Positions 46,037 through 55,009 of a stretch of DNA of 64,000 nucleotides are shown here, in pieces. Made by a program: the position numbers and the translations under genes. This stretch comes from Lachnospiraceae bacterium (GTDB lineage Bacteria; Bacillota; Clostridia; Lachnospirales; Lachnospiraceae): positions 1,957,501 through 2,021,500 of the forward strand of contig CP107199.1 in NCBI GenBank assembly GCA_025758065.1, read 5' to 3'. The first letter of the stretch is position 1; each line of letters opens with the position of its first letter. The notes below the pieces were generated by a model. That model was not told the DNA's origin and did not search any database. It saw only the letters and a program-made list of their open reading frames with translations.

Positions 46037-47293
46037 ATGTATTATGATAGGATTATACCAATGAAAGAAGAACTAAGTATAGATATCATCGGACTTGCAG
46101 GAGCCTATTCTTATGCTTTGGACTGTATAGAAGCAGAGTTGGTAAATATCAAAAACAAACATGGAAAAAGAGTGGCTTATATAAGTATATGCATGGCTGA
46201 ATATTGGAAAATTCAAGGTGATGAATTACAAGATTTAGCCATGTGTGCTTTACTGCATGATAATGCTTTGACACAATATATTTCGGAAGAACTGAAAAAG
46301 GATTCCGTCATTAATTGTAAAAAAGATTTATCCGAGAAAAAAACAAATTTTCATTGTATTTATGGTGAAAAAAATATTACTAAAATTCCATTTAAAACAG
46401 ATGTGTCAAATGTGATTTTGTATCATCATGAACATGCCGATGGAACTGGTCCTTTTCAAAAAAAGTGGAATGAAATTCCATTGTTTGCAAGGATTATTCA
46501 TCTTGCAGATACCATTGATATTATAGGAAATAATACGGGATCTGGAAATAAAAGTTGGAATTTTATATGTCAGTACCTTTTAAAAAATAGGGATGGATTA
46601 TTCGATTCAGAATGTGTGAATGCCTTTTTTCATGCATTCCCACATTCTGAATCATTTATATGTTTAAGTGATAATTCTTTTGAAATGAAGCTATGGGAGA
46701 TTATCCCAAGACAAAAACAGGTTTTTGATTGGAAAACGTGTAAAAATGTCGCAGATTTTTTTGCAAAGATTGTAGATTATAAATCTTCTTTTACAAGCAG
46801 ACATTCTATAGGAGTGGCTGAAAAAGCAGCTTTTTTTGCTCAATATATCGGATATGATTCTATTAATGTGCAAAAAATTTATTTGGCTGGTGCACTGCAT
46901 GATATTGGGAAGATGGCAGTAGGCAATGAAATTTTGGAAAAACCGGATAAGCTTACGGATGATGAATTTTCAAAAATGAAGAATCATGCTGGCTATACAT
47001 ACCTTATATTATCAGAGGTTAATGATTTTGAAGAAATACGAGATTGGGCAGCTTTCCATCATGAAAAATTAAATGGAAAAGGGTATCCTTTTGGAAAAAC
47101 CGCAGCTGAATTAAATGAGCCGGAACGTATTATGGCATGTATTGATATTTATCAGGCATTAACCGAGGACAGACCATATAAGAAAGGTTTATCGCACGAA
47201 AAAACGTGTGAGATGCTCGATGACATGGCGCAGAAAGGTTTTGTTGATTCGGATATTTCCAAGAAAATTAGGGAATGTTTTGGTGGAATCTAA
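46037..47293 (+). CDS. Double HD-domain protein with C-terminal HD-GYP
   Basis: A 418-residue protein with two HD-type phosphohydrolase modules. The first (about residues 40-160) has ALLHDNA and YHHEHADGTGP; the second (about residues 245-400) has RHSIGVAEKAA, GALHDIGKMAV, FHHEKLNGKGYP and EDRPYKKG, the HD-GYP pattern of cyclic-di-GMP phosphodiesterases. The first module lacks part of the metal site and may be degenerate. The ATG touches the rubredoxin stop with no SD; another ATG at 46061 is possible. Its place at the end of an oxygen-defence island is unexplained. Confidence 0.8.
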   Translation: MYYDRIIPMKEELSIDIIGLAGAYSYALDCIEAELVNIKNKHGKRVAYISICMAEYWKIQGDELQDLAMCALLHDNALTQYISEELKKDSVINCKKDLSEKKTNFHCIYGEKNITKIPFKTDVSNVILYHHEHADGTGPFQKKWNEIPLFARIIHLADTIDIIGNNTGSGNKSWNFICQYLLKNRDGLFDSECVNAFFHAFPHSESFICLSDNSFEMKLWEIIPRQKQVFDWKTCKNVADFFAKIVDYKSSFTSRHSIGVAEKAAFFAQYIGYDSINVQKIYLAGALHDIGKMAVGNEILEKPDKLTDDEFSKMKNHAGYTYLILSEVNDFEEIRDWAAFHHEKLNGKGYPFGKTAAELNEPERIMACIDIYQALTEDRPYKKGLSHEKTCEMLDDMAQKGFVDSDISKKIRECFGGI

Positions 47294-47365
47294 CATTAAA
47301 AACGAGAAAATATAGGAAATTCATGAGAAATGCATTTGCCTATTATGAATAGTGTTGAACAGGTT

Positions 47366-47914
47366 CACCACTTTACAACTTTTTCATAAAAAAATATCGT
47401 ACAGGACTTTCTGATGTATAATGAATTTGACCCAAAACATTACAAAGGAAAGTGACCCTGTACGACAAAAACATTATATAACGAAAAAACACTGATTGGT
47501 AGACTTCATCAATATTTTTTGATTTATTTTGAAACTTTTTCTGTTCCGACAGCAGATACCTTATTTCTGCTGATATTATCCATATTGACCTCAGAATCCG
47601 CACATTCCATCCGGTTTCGGTATCAGCATTTTTTATCCGGAATAACGGAGAAATCACTGAATGTATTTTATTATGCATGTTCCTATGCAAAGGTTGATTA
47701 TTCCAGATTTATGAATACCACTGTCAGGATTGCTTTGAAGCTGATACCGGATTCATTGCAGACGCAGCCTGTGTTTCTGTGTGTGGATGATACGATGGTA
47801 TCTAAATTTGGCACAAAATTTGAAAATGTTTCAAAACTGTTTGACCATGCCGCACACAACGGTTCCAACTATCTGAATGGACACTGCTTTGTGAGTGTCA
47901 TGCTCTGCGTACCT
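47366..47914 (+). pseudogene. Truncated second copy of the IS4-family element
   Basis: The same terminal repeat (CACCACTTTACAACTTTTTC) starts here and the first part of the transposase (from 47519, about 131 residues) is nearly identical to the intact copy, with a handful of changes. Identity stops at about 47914, within SVMLCVP, where IS1182-derived sequence begins; catalytic residues two and three are lost. The orientation is opposite to the copy at 39736-41199. Confidence 0.88.
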
Positions 47915-49467
47915 TTTGTACCACCGGTCGTTTTTCATGATACCAAAGGTACCTTCTGCCTGAATGGATCTGTTCATCCTTAGAAGCGCTCACTGGATAC
48001 TTTCGAGATTTTCTATCACTTCCTGATGCATCACTGTAAGTTCGCGGTTGATCTGAACAGTACGGTTTTTGTCTGTCTTTTTACATTGTTCTGCGTATGG
48101 ACAGCCGGAGCAGTCTTCACACTGGTACACTTCTTCCTGACGCCCATACTTGTTCCCTTTTACGTTTTTTCGATACTGAAGATAAAAGTCTTTCCCGTTT
48201 GGGCAACGCATGATTCCGTCTTCCCCGATTGGAAAATTTACTGCACGAAATGGATCTTCATGGTATTTCTTGTCAGTAGTCTCTTTCTTGAACATGGGAA
48301 ACTTCATATATTTTTCCATTCCTTGCTGCTCACAGAAGATGTAATTGTTGTAAGAACCATATCCGGCATCTGCTACTGGGTACTTCGGATAGAAGCCATA
48401 TGTAGTATAAAACTTGTTTATTAATGGAATAAAACAATCCATATCTGAGCGATACTGATTTACATCAACAACAGCAATGTATTCATCTGCAACACCGACC
48501 TGTACATTATAAGCTGGAAGCAACTGGTCATTTCCCATGTAGTCTGTCTTGATTCGCATAAAAGTGGCTGAATGATCTGTTTTCGGGTAGCTGTTGCGAT
48601 CTTCTCCACAGATTTTGATTTTTTCCACGTATTCTTCCAACTTAGCAGCATACTCTTTGAGTTTCTCATAATGACGTTGTTGTGTAGTTTTGCGATGTCC
48701 CCTGCCATGAACAAACATTGCTTCATTAATCTGCCAGACTTCTTCATACTGTTCAGCAGCTTCCTTCAGATACTCTGGTGCGTACTCACTATTGATACAA
48801 AGTTTCATACCTGTACATGAAAGTTCCTCATTGATTTCCTCAAAGAGTGTGGTGGTCTTACCAAAGAGACGGTATCTGGATTTTTCGGTTGCTTTTTTCC
48901 ATACCCAGGAGTATTTATTCGCATTTGCTTCAAACTTGGATCCATCAATGTATAGATGTTGAAGATCCACATGCTCTGTCTCGAAGATTTTTTTGTTTAT
49001 ATCTTGAAATATTTCTTCAATGGAATCAGCAAGTACTTCGTTGATGAAGTAGCCGAAAGTACGGTAAGAAGGTGCTTGATGATCCATAAGATACATGAAG
49101 CGGAGATTGATTTTACACTGATCCTCCAGTTCACGCAATGATATATAGCCATTCGCCATAAATCCAAACAAAACTGTTTTCAGCATGCTGACCGGGTCAT
49201 ACCTGAGTCTTCCTGTATAATGTTGAGGAATATTTTTCAGATATTTCTCCAGTTCGATTTCTCCCATAAATCTGTCAAAAGTCAGCACTGGATTACAGAT
49301 GTCCAAATAATCTTGAATTAGCATTGGCAAAACTGCCTATTTGGGGTTAGAATAGATTATGTTATTAATTTTCATTGCAAGTTAATTATAACAGAAAGAA
49401 AGACCTTGAGTTCATTATAAACTCTTGGTCTTTCTTTTTTGGGGGACTATTCTTTTTTCACAGCCCC
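47915..49467 (-). mobile_element. Decayed IS1182-family insertion sequence
   Basis: The 5' end of the element appears to be GGGGCTGTGAAAAAAGAAT (minus strand, ending near 49467). Its 3' end is missing, cut at the junction with the IS4 remnant. A hairpin (about 49394-49440: AAAGACC...GGTCTTT followed by T residues) lies between the element end and the transposase gene and could block read-through from thyA-side transcription. It lies 26 bases past the thyA stop. Confidence 0.75.
47990..49330 (-). pseudogene. IS1182-family transposase, prematurely stopped
   Basis: 446 residues with the N-terminal DUF772-like region (YDPVSMLKTVLFGFMANGY), first Asp in LYIDGSKFEANANKY and second Asp in PVADAGYGSYNNY, and a cysteine-rich segment (CEDCSGCPYAEQC). 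A TGA at 47990 replaces what is probably a Gly codon: reading on in frame gives ALLRMNRSIQAEGTFGIMKN, the typical continuation that carries the catalytic Glu. The gene is therefore broken by a nonsense codon and then truncated at the IS4 junction. Confidence 0.85.
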
Positions 49468-49492
49468 TTTAAACTTTGTGATCCTGGTATCA

Positions 49493-50323
49493 TCAGATCG
49501 CTACGGGAACCTTGTGATCAAATGGATGATACTGATAATTTTCCAGTTTGAAGCTGTCAGTTGTAAACTGGTAGAAATCTTTTATTTCTGGATCAACCCA
49601 TAAAGTTGGCCCTGGCAGAGGCTCTTTCTTTAAAAGTTCTTCTACCATAGGAATGTGACGGTCATAAATATGTGCATCTGCGATCACATGGACCAGTTCG
49701 CCCACTTTCAGGCCGCTTGCCTGGGCAAACATGTGCATCAGCACTGCATACTGGCATACGTTCCAGCTGTTGGCAGTGAGCATATCCTGTGAGCGCTGGT
49801 TTAAGATACCGTTTAAAGTGTCTCCGGATACATTAAAAGTCATGCTGTAAGCACATGGATACAGGTGCATTTCACTTAAATCATGATGATTGTAAATATT
49901 GGACATGATGCGGCGGCTTAAAGGATTGTGCTTTAAGTCATAAAGGATACGGTCTACCTGGTCGAAATCGCCCTCTTTATAATGGTGCTTTACCCCCAGC
50001 TGATAACCATAGGCTTTTCCGATACTGCCAGTTTCGTCAGCCCAGGAATCCCAGATATGGCTTTTTAAGTCGTGTACGTTGTTGGACTTTTTCTGCCAGA
50101 TCCACAGCAGTTCATCTACTGCAGATTTAAAATAAGTACGGCGCAATGTGATCACCGGAAATTCCTTTGTCAGATCATAACGGTTTACAATACCAAATTT
50201 TTTGATGGTATGAGCAGGAGTGCCGTCTTCCCACACAGGGCGGACTTCATGGTCTGTATCCCATACTCCATTTTCAAGAATGTCTTTGCAATTTTTTATA
50301 AAAAGCTGATCTGCGTAACTCAT
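49493..50323 (-). CDS. thyA: Thymidylate synthase
   Basis: A 276-residue enzyme that methylates dUMP to dTMP with methylene-tetrahydrofolate. Landmarks: DELLWIWQKKSNNV, the catalytic Cys in LYPCAYSMTF, QRSQDMLTANSWNVCQYAVLMHMFAQ and HIYDRHIP. The order of blocks is that of the shorter, somewhat diverged clostridial group. It is divergent from two DHFR genes, which regenerate its folate cofactor. Confidence 0.93.
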   Translation of the reverse strand: MSYADQLFIKNCKDILENGVWDTDHEVRPVWEDGTPAHTIKKFGIVNRYDLTKEFPVITLRRTYFKSAVDELLWIWQKKSNNVHDLKSHIWDSWADETGSIGKAYGYQLGVKHHYKEGDFDQVDRILYDLKHNPLSRRIMSNIYNHHDLSEMHLYPCAYSMTFNVSGDTLNGILNQRSQDMLTANSWNVCQYAVLMHMFAQASGLKVGELVHVIADAHIYDRHIPMVEELLKKEPLPGPTLWVDPEIKDFYQFTTDSFKLENYQYHPFDHKVPVAI

Positions 50324-50405
50324 GTAGATTAGTGTCTCCTTAGTTTTTCTTTATATCTTCAAGTATATCAAATCTCAGCCATGCAGTACAGCAAAATTTA
50401 AGCCA

Positions 50406-50431
50406 GTACATCGTTTCATAAATAACTGTAC
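50406..50431. repeat. Solo end of the MITE-like element between thyA and the DHFR genes
   Basis: A 26-base sequence starting GTACATCGTTTCATAAATAA matches the reverse complement of the right end of the TA-flanked element with one change, and nothing else of the element is present. The TATAAT at 50508-50513 farther on may be the -10 box of the DHFR operon. Confidence 0.6.
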
Positions 50432-50559
50432 CAGGTTAAATGTGTGGTCTGCCGGTTATCTCGTTTAAAACATCTATAGATATCTTCCAATTTTACAGAC
50501 TACGTGTTATAATTCTTCTGGTAGTTAAATTATAAACAAACAGACAAGGGGCTTTATAA

Positions 50560-51072
50560 ATGAATCTGATCGCAGCAGCAGACGAAAACTGGGGAATCGG
50601 AAAAAATGGCGGATTACTGGCACACATTTCCGGTGATATGAAATATTTTCGTGAGACTACGAAAGGAAAAGTAGTAGTTATGGGGCGAAAAACACTGGAA
50701 AGCTTTCCAGGGGGAAAGCCATTGAAGAACCGTGTTAATATTGTCCTTACACAAAATCAGGACTTTGCGCCGGAAGGAGTAACGGTCTGCCATAGCATAG
50801 AAGAAACCCTGGAAACCCTTAAACAGTATCCCAAAGAGGATGTTTTCATTATCGGTGGAGGGATGATCTACAAGGCATTTCTGCCATGGTGTGAAAAAGC
50901 TTATATTACCCATGTTTATCATACATTTGAGGCAGATACCTATCTGCCGGATCTGGAGGCACAGGAGAACTGGAAAATGGCATCTGCCGGTGAACGCTTT
51001 ACCAATGGACCGGAAGGTGATCAGCCGGCTCTGGACTATGAATTCAGGATCTATGAAAGGCAGTATCAATGA
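50560..51072 (+). CDS. dfrA: Dihydrofolate reductase
   Basis: A 170-residue NADPH-dependent reductase of dihydrofolate. It has the N-terminal MNLIAAADENWGIGKNGGLL, the catalytic acid in SGDMKYFRETT, the cofactor motifs GKVVVMGRKTLESFPGGKPL and the DVFIIGGGMIY block. AAGGGGC lies before the ATG. It overlaps the following paralogue by 4 bases and is divergent from thyA. Confidence 0.92.
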   Translation: MNLIAAADENWGIGKNGGLLAHISGDMKYFRETTKGKVVVMGRKTLESFPGGKPLKNRVNIVLTQNQDFAPEGVTVCHSIEETLETLKQYPKEDVFIIGGGMIYKAFLPWCEKAYITHVYHTFEADTYLPDLEAQENWKMASAGERFTNGPEGDQPALDYEFRIYERQYQ

Positions 51073-51569
51073 AATTTCTTGTAACAGCAGATAATAATGG
51101 GGCCATTGGCAGAGGCGAACAGCCGTTAGTGACTATTCCTGCAGTACAGCAGGGCTTTTTAAAAGAGACCCAGGGAAAAGTAGTGGTCATGGGGCGGAAA
51201 ACATTAGAAGGGCTTCCAGGGGGGCAGCCATTAGGAAAACGCATCAATGTGGTACTTTCTGAAAATCCGTCCTATAAGATAAAAGGAGCCGTTGTTTGTC
51301 ACAGCATTGCAGAAACCATGGAATATTTAAAGCAGTTTTCTGAAGATGATATTTATGTGATCGGCGGAGAGAGTATTTTCCGTCAGCTCCTGCCTTATTG
51401 CACCACTGTTTATCTGACACATATTGATTATGAATATGATGCAGATGTAAAGTTTCCGGTAGATCTTTGCAGATCCACGGAATGGGAAATGACAGAAGAA
51501 GGCGAAGAACAGACCTATTTCAGTCTGTGTTACACGCCGGAAGTTTACGTAAGAAAACAGATTAAATGA
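51069..51569 (+). CDS. Divergent DHFR paralogue lacking the catalytic acid
   Basis: A 166-residue DHFR-fold protein coupled to dfrA by an ATGA overlap. It keeps the NADPH-binding blocks (GKVVVMGRKTLEGLPGGQPL and DIYVIGGESIF) but the substrate half differs: the Trp of the Met20 loop is gone (DNNGAIGRGEQPL) and, by alignment with the first copy (GDMKYF to AVQQGF), the catalytic Asp is replaced by Val. It may have another reaction, serve as a partner subunit, or be non-catalytic. It is not decayed: the frame is intact. Confidence 0.8.
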   Translation: MKFLVTADNNGAIGRGEQPLVTIPAVQQGFLKETQGKVVVMGRKTLEGLPGGQPLGKRINVVLSENPSYKIKGAVVCHSIAETMEYLKQFSEDDIYVIGGESIFRQLLPYCTTVYLTHIDYEYDADVKFPVDLCRSTEWEMTEEGEEQTYFSLCYTPEVYVRKQIK

Positions 51570-51632
51570 TCAGGATAAATTATGACAACAGGACATAGCA
51601 GAATCTGAAGATTTTTTTGGGGGGAATAGAAC

Positions 51633-52544
51633 ATGAAAAGTGACGGATCCATTTTTACATTGGAAAATGAAGAACTTTTGATCACAGTAGAACGTCATGG
51701 TGCCCAGTTGTCCAGGATCTATGATAAAAAAGCGGACAGAGAGATACTCTGGAGTGCTGATCCGGCAGTCTGGAACCGTCATTCACCGATCCTTTTTCCA
51801 TTTATTGGAAAATCAGTAGATGGAAAATACCGTTATGAGGGAAAGGAATACAATATTTCTTCCCACGGATTTGCACGAGATATGGATTTTGAACCTGTAC
51901 TCTGTGATATGGATGAGTGTACATACGTATTAAAAGATACACCTGGGACAATGGAGAAATATCCATTTCATTTTGAACTTGAGATCACCCACCGGTTAAA
52001 AGGACGTGCCATTGAAACTTCCTGGAAAGTGACCAATTTGAATGGAAAGGAAATGCTGTTTATGATCGGTGGTCATCCGGCATTTCAGGTTCCGGAAGGA
52101 AAGACCATTTATGATTACACACTTGTATTTAACAAAGAAGGTGTAAATGCAGGTCAATACCAGGACAGCCTTCATTATCAGGCACCGGATGCAGAAGGAT
52201 ATGAAGACAATGCTCTTCAGGGCGATTTAAAGCTGACAGAAGGAAAAGTTCCTGTAACACCGGGATTTTTTGATACAGCACTTACCTATATGTTTGACAA
52301 CAAACAGATCAGCAGCATAGGCCTTTTGACAGATGGCAAACCATATGTTACAGTATTGTGTGATGGTTTTCCGTTTGTAGGAGTCTGGACCATGGAAAAG
52401 ACACATCCATTTGTATGTCTGGAGCCATGGTATGGTGTTTGTGACTCAAAGGATTTCAACGGAGAGTTAAAAGACAGACAGGGAATCCAGAAGCTGAAAG
52501 CCTGGGAGAGCTGGGAAAAAGGTTACAGAATCAGGATAGAGTGA
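51633..52544 (+). CDS. Aldose 1-epimerase family protein (LacX-like)
   Basis: A 303-residue galactose-mutarotase-like beta-sandwich protein. Typical features are HGAQLSRIYDKKADREILW near the start, HSPILFPFIGK, the catalytic-type His in SSHGFARDMDF and in GGHPAFQVP, and the C-terminal CLEPWYGV with the likely catalytic Glu. LacX-type members are usually of unknown substrate. It follows the DHFR pair by 63 bases, with GGGGGG before the ATG. Confidence 0.85.
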   Translation: MKSDGSIFTLENEELLITVERHGAQLSRIYDKKADREILWSADPAVWNRHSPILFPFIGKSVDGKYRYEGKEYNISSHGFARDMDFEPVLCDMDECTYVLKDTPGTMEKYPFHFELEITHRLKGRAIETSWKVTNLNGKEMLFMIGGHPAFQVPEGKTIYDYTLVFNKEGVNAGQYQDSLHYQAPDAEGYEDNALQGDLKLTEGKVPVTPGFFDTALTYMFDNKQISSIGLLTDGKPYVTVLCDGFPFVGVWTMEKTHPFVCLEPWYGVCDSKDFNGELKDRQGIQKLKAWESWEKGYRIRIE

Positions 52545-52614
52545 TCTGCCTGATCTATAATAGAAGTTTTATGAAAAATGTCCATTGGACATAAAACATT
52601 TTAGGAGGGAAAAC

Positions 52615-53505
52615 ATGTACAAGATTGTAAATGCAGAATGTCTGGCAGACAAGATCTATCTGATGGATGTGGAAGCACCCCGTGTAGCAAGAGCCTGTCA
52701 GCCAGGAGAATTTGTTATCGTTAAGATGGATGAAGTTGGTGAGAGGATCCCGCTTACTATCTGCGATTTTGACCGTGAGAAAGGCCTGGTAACAATCGTA
52801 TTCCAGATCGTAGGCGCTTCTACCATGCGTATGGCAGAACTGAAAGCAGGAGATTATTTCCAGGATTTCGTAGGTCCTTTAGGACAGCCATCTGAGTTTG
52901 TTAAAGAAGATTTAGAAGAAGTTAAGAAGAGAAAATACCTGTTCGTAGCAGGTGGCGTTGGTTCTGCTCCTGTTTATCCACAGGTTAAGTGGATGCGTGA
53001 GCATGGCATTGATGTAGATGTAATTGAAGGATCCAAGACCAAGAGCCTTCTGATCCTGGAAGATAAGTTAAGGGCAGCTGCAGGAAATCTGTATGTAACC
53101 ACAGATGATGGTTCCTATGAGCGCAAAGGCATGGTAACAGAGGTTATCAAAGACCTGGTTGAAAATCAGGGCAAAAAGTACGATGTATGTGTTGCCATCG
53201 GACCGATGATCATGATGAAATTCGTATGTAAGCTGACCAAAGAACTGGGAATCCCAACGATCGTCAGCCTGAACCCGATCATGGTAGATGGAACTGGTAT
53301 GTGCGGAGCATGCCGTGTTTCTGTAGGCGGTGAAGTGAAGTTTGCATGTGTAGACGGACCTGAGTTTGACGGACATCTGGTAGATTTCGACCAGGCTATG
53401 AAACGTCAGCAGATGTATAAGACAGAAGAAGGCCGGGCTATCCTGAAATTCCAGGAAGGCAAGACACATCACGGCGGATGCGGAAACTGCGGAGGTGAAG
53501 AATAA
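52615..53505 (+). CDS. nfnA: NADH-dependent reduced ferredoxin:NADP+ oxidoreductase, subunit A
   Basis: A 296-residue FAD/NAD-binding protein of the ferredoxin-NADP reductase type. The FAD-binding part has ERIPLTICDFD, the NAD part VAGGVGSAPVYPQ, and the C-terminal cysteines GTGMCGACRVSVGGEVKFACVDGPEFDG bind a 2Fe-2S centre. The ATG at 52615 has AGGAGGG upstream. It shares one base with nfnB. The pair catalyses flavin-based electron bifurcation, or in some hosts acts as a glutamate-synthase-like NADPH-ferredoxin reductase. Confidence 0.9.
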   Translation: MYKIVNAECLADKIYLMDVEAPRVARACQPGEFVIVKMDEVGERIPLTICDFDREKGLVTIVFQIVGASTMRMAELKAGDYFQDFVGPLGQPSEFVKEDLEEVKKRKYLFVAGGVGSAPVYPQVKWMREHGIDVDVIEGSKTKSLLILEDKLRAAAGNLYVTTDDGSYERKGMVTEVIKDLVENQGKKYDVCVAIGPMIMMKFVCKLTKELGIPTIVSLNPIMVDGTGMCGACRVSVGGEVKFACVDGPEFDGHLVDFDQAMKRQQMYKTEEGRAILKFQEGKTHHGGCGNCGGEE

Positions 53506-54893
53506 TGGATGTATTAAAGAGAGTACCTGTAAGAGAACAGGATCCAAAGGTAAGAGCTACTAATTTTGAGGAAGTATGTCTTGGATATAACCAGGAAGAA
53601 GCACAGGAAGAAGCAGCCCGCTGCTTAAACTGCAAGAACGCGCAGTGTGTAAAGGGTTGTCCTGTATCTATCAACATTCCTAAATTTATTTCAGAAGTAA
53701 AAGAAGGTAAGTTTAAAGACGCAGCAGCAACTATTGCTGAATCCAGTGCACTGCCCGCAGTCTGCGGACGTGTCTGCCCACAGGAAAGTCAGTGTGAAGG
53801 AAAATGTATCCGTGGTTTTAAGGGTGATCCTATTTCTATCGGTAAGCTGGAGCGTTTTGTAGCAGACTGGTCCAGAGAGAATGGTGTTGTACCAGCTAAG
53901 CCAGAGACTACTAACGGCATCAAGGTAGCTGTTATCGGTTCAGGCCCTTCCGGTCTGACCTGTGCAGGCGATCTTGCGAAGTTGGGCTACGAAGTAACCA
54001 TTTTCGAGGCACTTCATGAGCCAGGCGGCGTTCTTACTTATGGTATTCCTGAGTTCCGTCTTCCAAAGACCAGAGTCGTACGTCCGGAAGTTGAGAATGT
54101 TAAAAAATTAGGCGTTAAGATTGAAACAGACGTTATCATCGGCAAGTCCGTTACTATTGACGAACTGATGGAAGAGGAAGGTTTCAAGGCTGTATTTATC
54201 GGTTCTGGTGCCGGACTTCCTAAGTTCATGGGTATCCCAGGGGAGAACGCAAACGGCGTATTATCCGCAAACGAGTATCTGACCAGAAGCAACCTGATGA
54301 AGGCATTCCGTGATGACTATGACACTCCTATTTACTTAGGCAAGAAGGTTGCTATCGTAGGTGGTGGAAACGTAGCAATGGATGCTGCAAGAACGGCTCT
54401 TCGTCTGGGTGCAGAAGTACATGTTGTATATAGAAGAAGTGAAGCAGAACTTCCGGCCCGTGCTGAGGAAGTTCACCATGCAAAAGAAGAAGGGGTTATC
54501 TTTGATCTTCTGACCAATCCAGTAGAAATTTTAACAGATGAAAATGACTGGGTAACCGGTATGGTAGTACGTAAGATGGAACTGGGTGAGCCAGATGCTT
54601 CCGGACGCCGCAGACCTGTAGAAGTAGAAGGTTCTGATTATACCATCGATGTAGATACTGTTATCATGTCCCTTGGTACTTCTCCAAACCCACTGATCTC
54701 ATCTACAACTGAAGGTCTGGAGACCAACAAGTGGAAATGTATCATTGCTGACGAAACAAACGGCAAGACCACCAAGGAAGGCGTATACGCAGGCGGTGAC
54801 GCTGTGACAGGCGCAGCAACTGTTATCCTTGCAATGGAAGCTGGCAAAGCTGGTGCAAGAGGTATTGATGAATACCTGAAAGGTAATAAATAA
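53505..54893 (+). CDS. nfnB: NADH-dependent reduced ferredoxin:NADP+ oxidoreductase, subunit B
   Basis: A 462-residue flavoprotein of the GltD type. The N-terminal cysteine cluster (AARCLNCKNAQCVKGCPVSINIP and CGRVCPQESQCEGKCIRG) binds two 4Fe-4S centres; FAD and NAD(P) motifs follow (VIGSGPSGLTCAGDLAKLG, VAIVGGGNVAMDAARTALRLGA), and GVYAGGDAVTGAATV closes the FAD site. No gltB large subunit is nearby, and the adjacent nfnA indicates NfnAB rather than glutamate synthase. A GC-rich terminator follows. Confidence 0.92.
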   Translation: MDVLKRVPVREQDPKVRATNFEEVCLGYNQEEAQEEAARCLNCKNAQCVKGCPVSINIPKFISEVKEGKFKDAAATIAESSALPAVCGRVCPQESQCEGKCIRGFKGDPISIGKLERFVADWSRENGVVPAKPETTNGIKVAVIGSGPSGLTCAGDLAKLGYEVTIFEALHEPGGVLTYGIPEFRLPKTRVVRPEVENVKKLGVKIETDVIIGKSVTIDELMEEEGFKAVFIGSGAGLPKFMGIPGENANGVLSANEYLTRSNLMKAFRDDYDTPIYLGKKVAIVGGGNVAMDAARTALRLGAEVHVVYRRSEAELPARAEEVHHAKEEGVIFDLLTNPVEILTDENDWVTGMVVRKMELGEPDASGRRRPVEVEGSDYTIDVDTVIMSLGTSPNPLISSTTEGLETNKWKCIIADETNGKTTKEGVYAGGDAVTGAATVILAMEAGKAGARGIDEYLKGNK

Positions 54894-54917
54894 ATCTTGA
54901 GAGATTTGAAATCAAAG

Positions 54918-54945
54918 GGCGCGCCTAATTGGCGCGCCTAATTTT
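54918..54945 (+). terminator. Terminator after nfnB with a GGCGCGCC stem
   Basis: GGCGCGCC repeats after a TAATT loop and, being self-complementary, forms an 8-bp GC stem followed by TAATTTT. It is unusually GC-rich for the region. Confidence 0.7.
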
Positions 54946-55009
54946 CGAGCAGATATCCCTTAAATATATTTCTCTGCACTGAAGAAATTTTCTGTATGTG
55001 TTTATTACG

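Noticed and set aside
53505..54893. Glutamate synthase small subunit (gltD)
   Set aside because: No large subunit is nearby, and the adjacent FAD/NAD/2Fe-2S protein makes NfnAB the better match.
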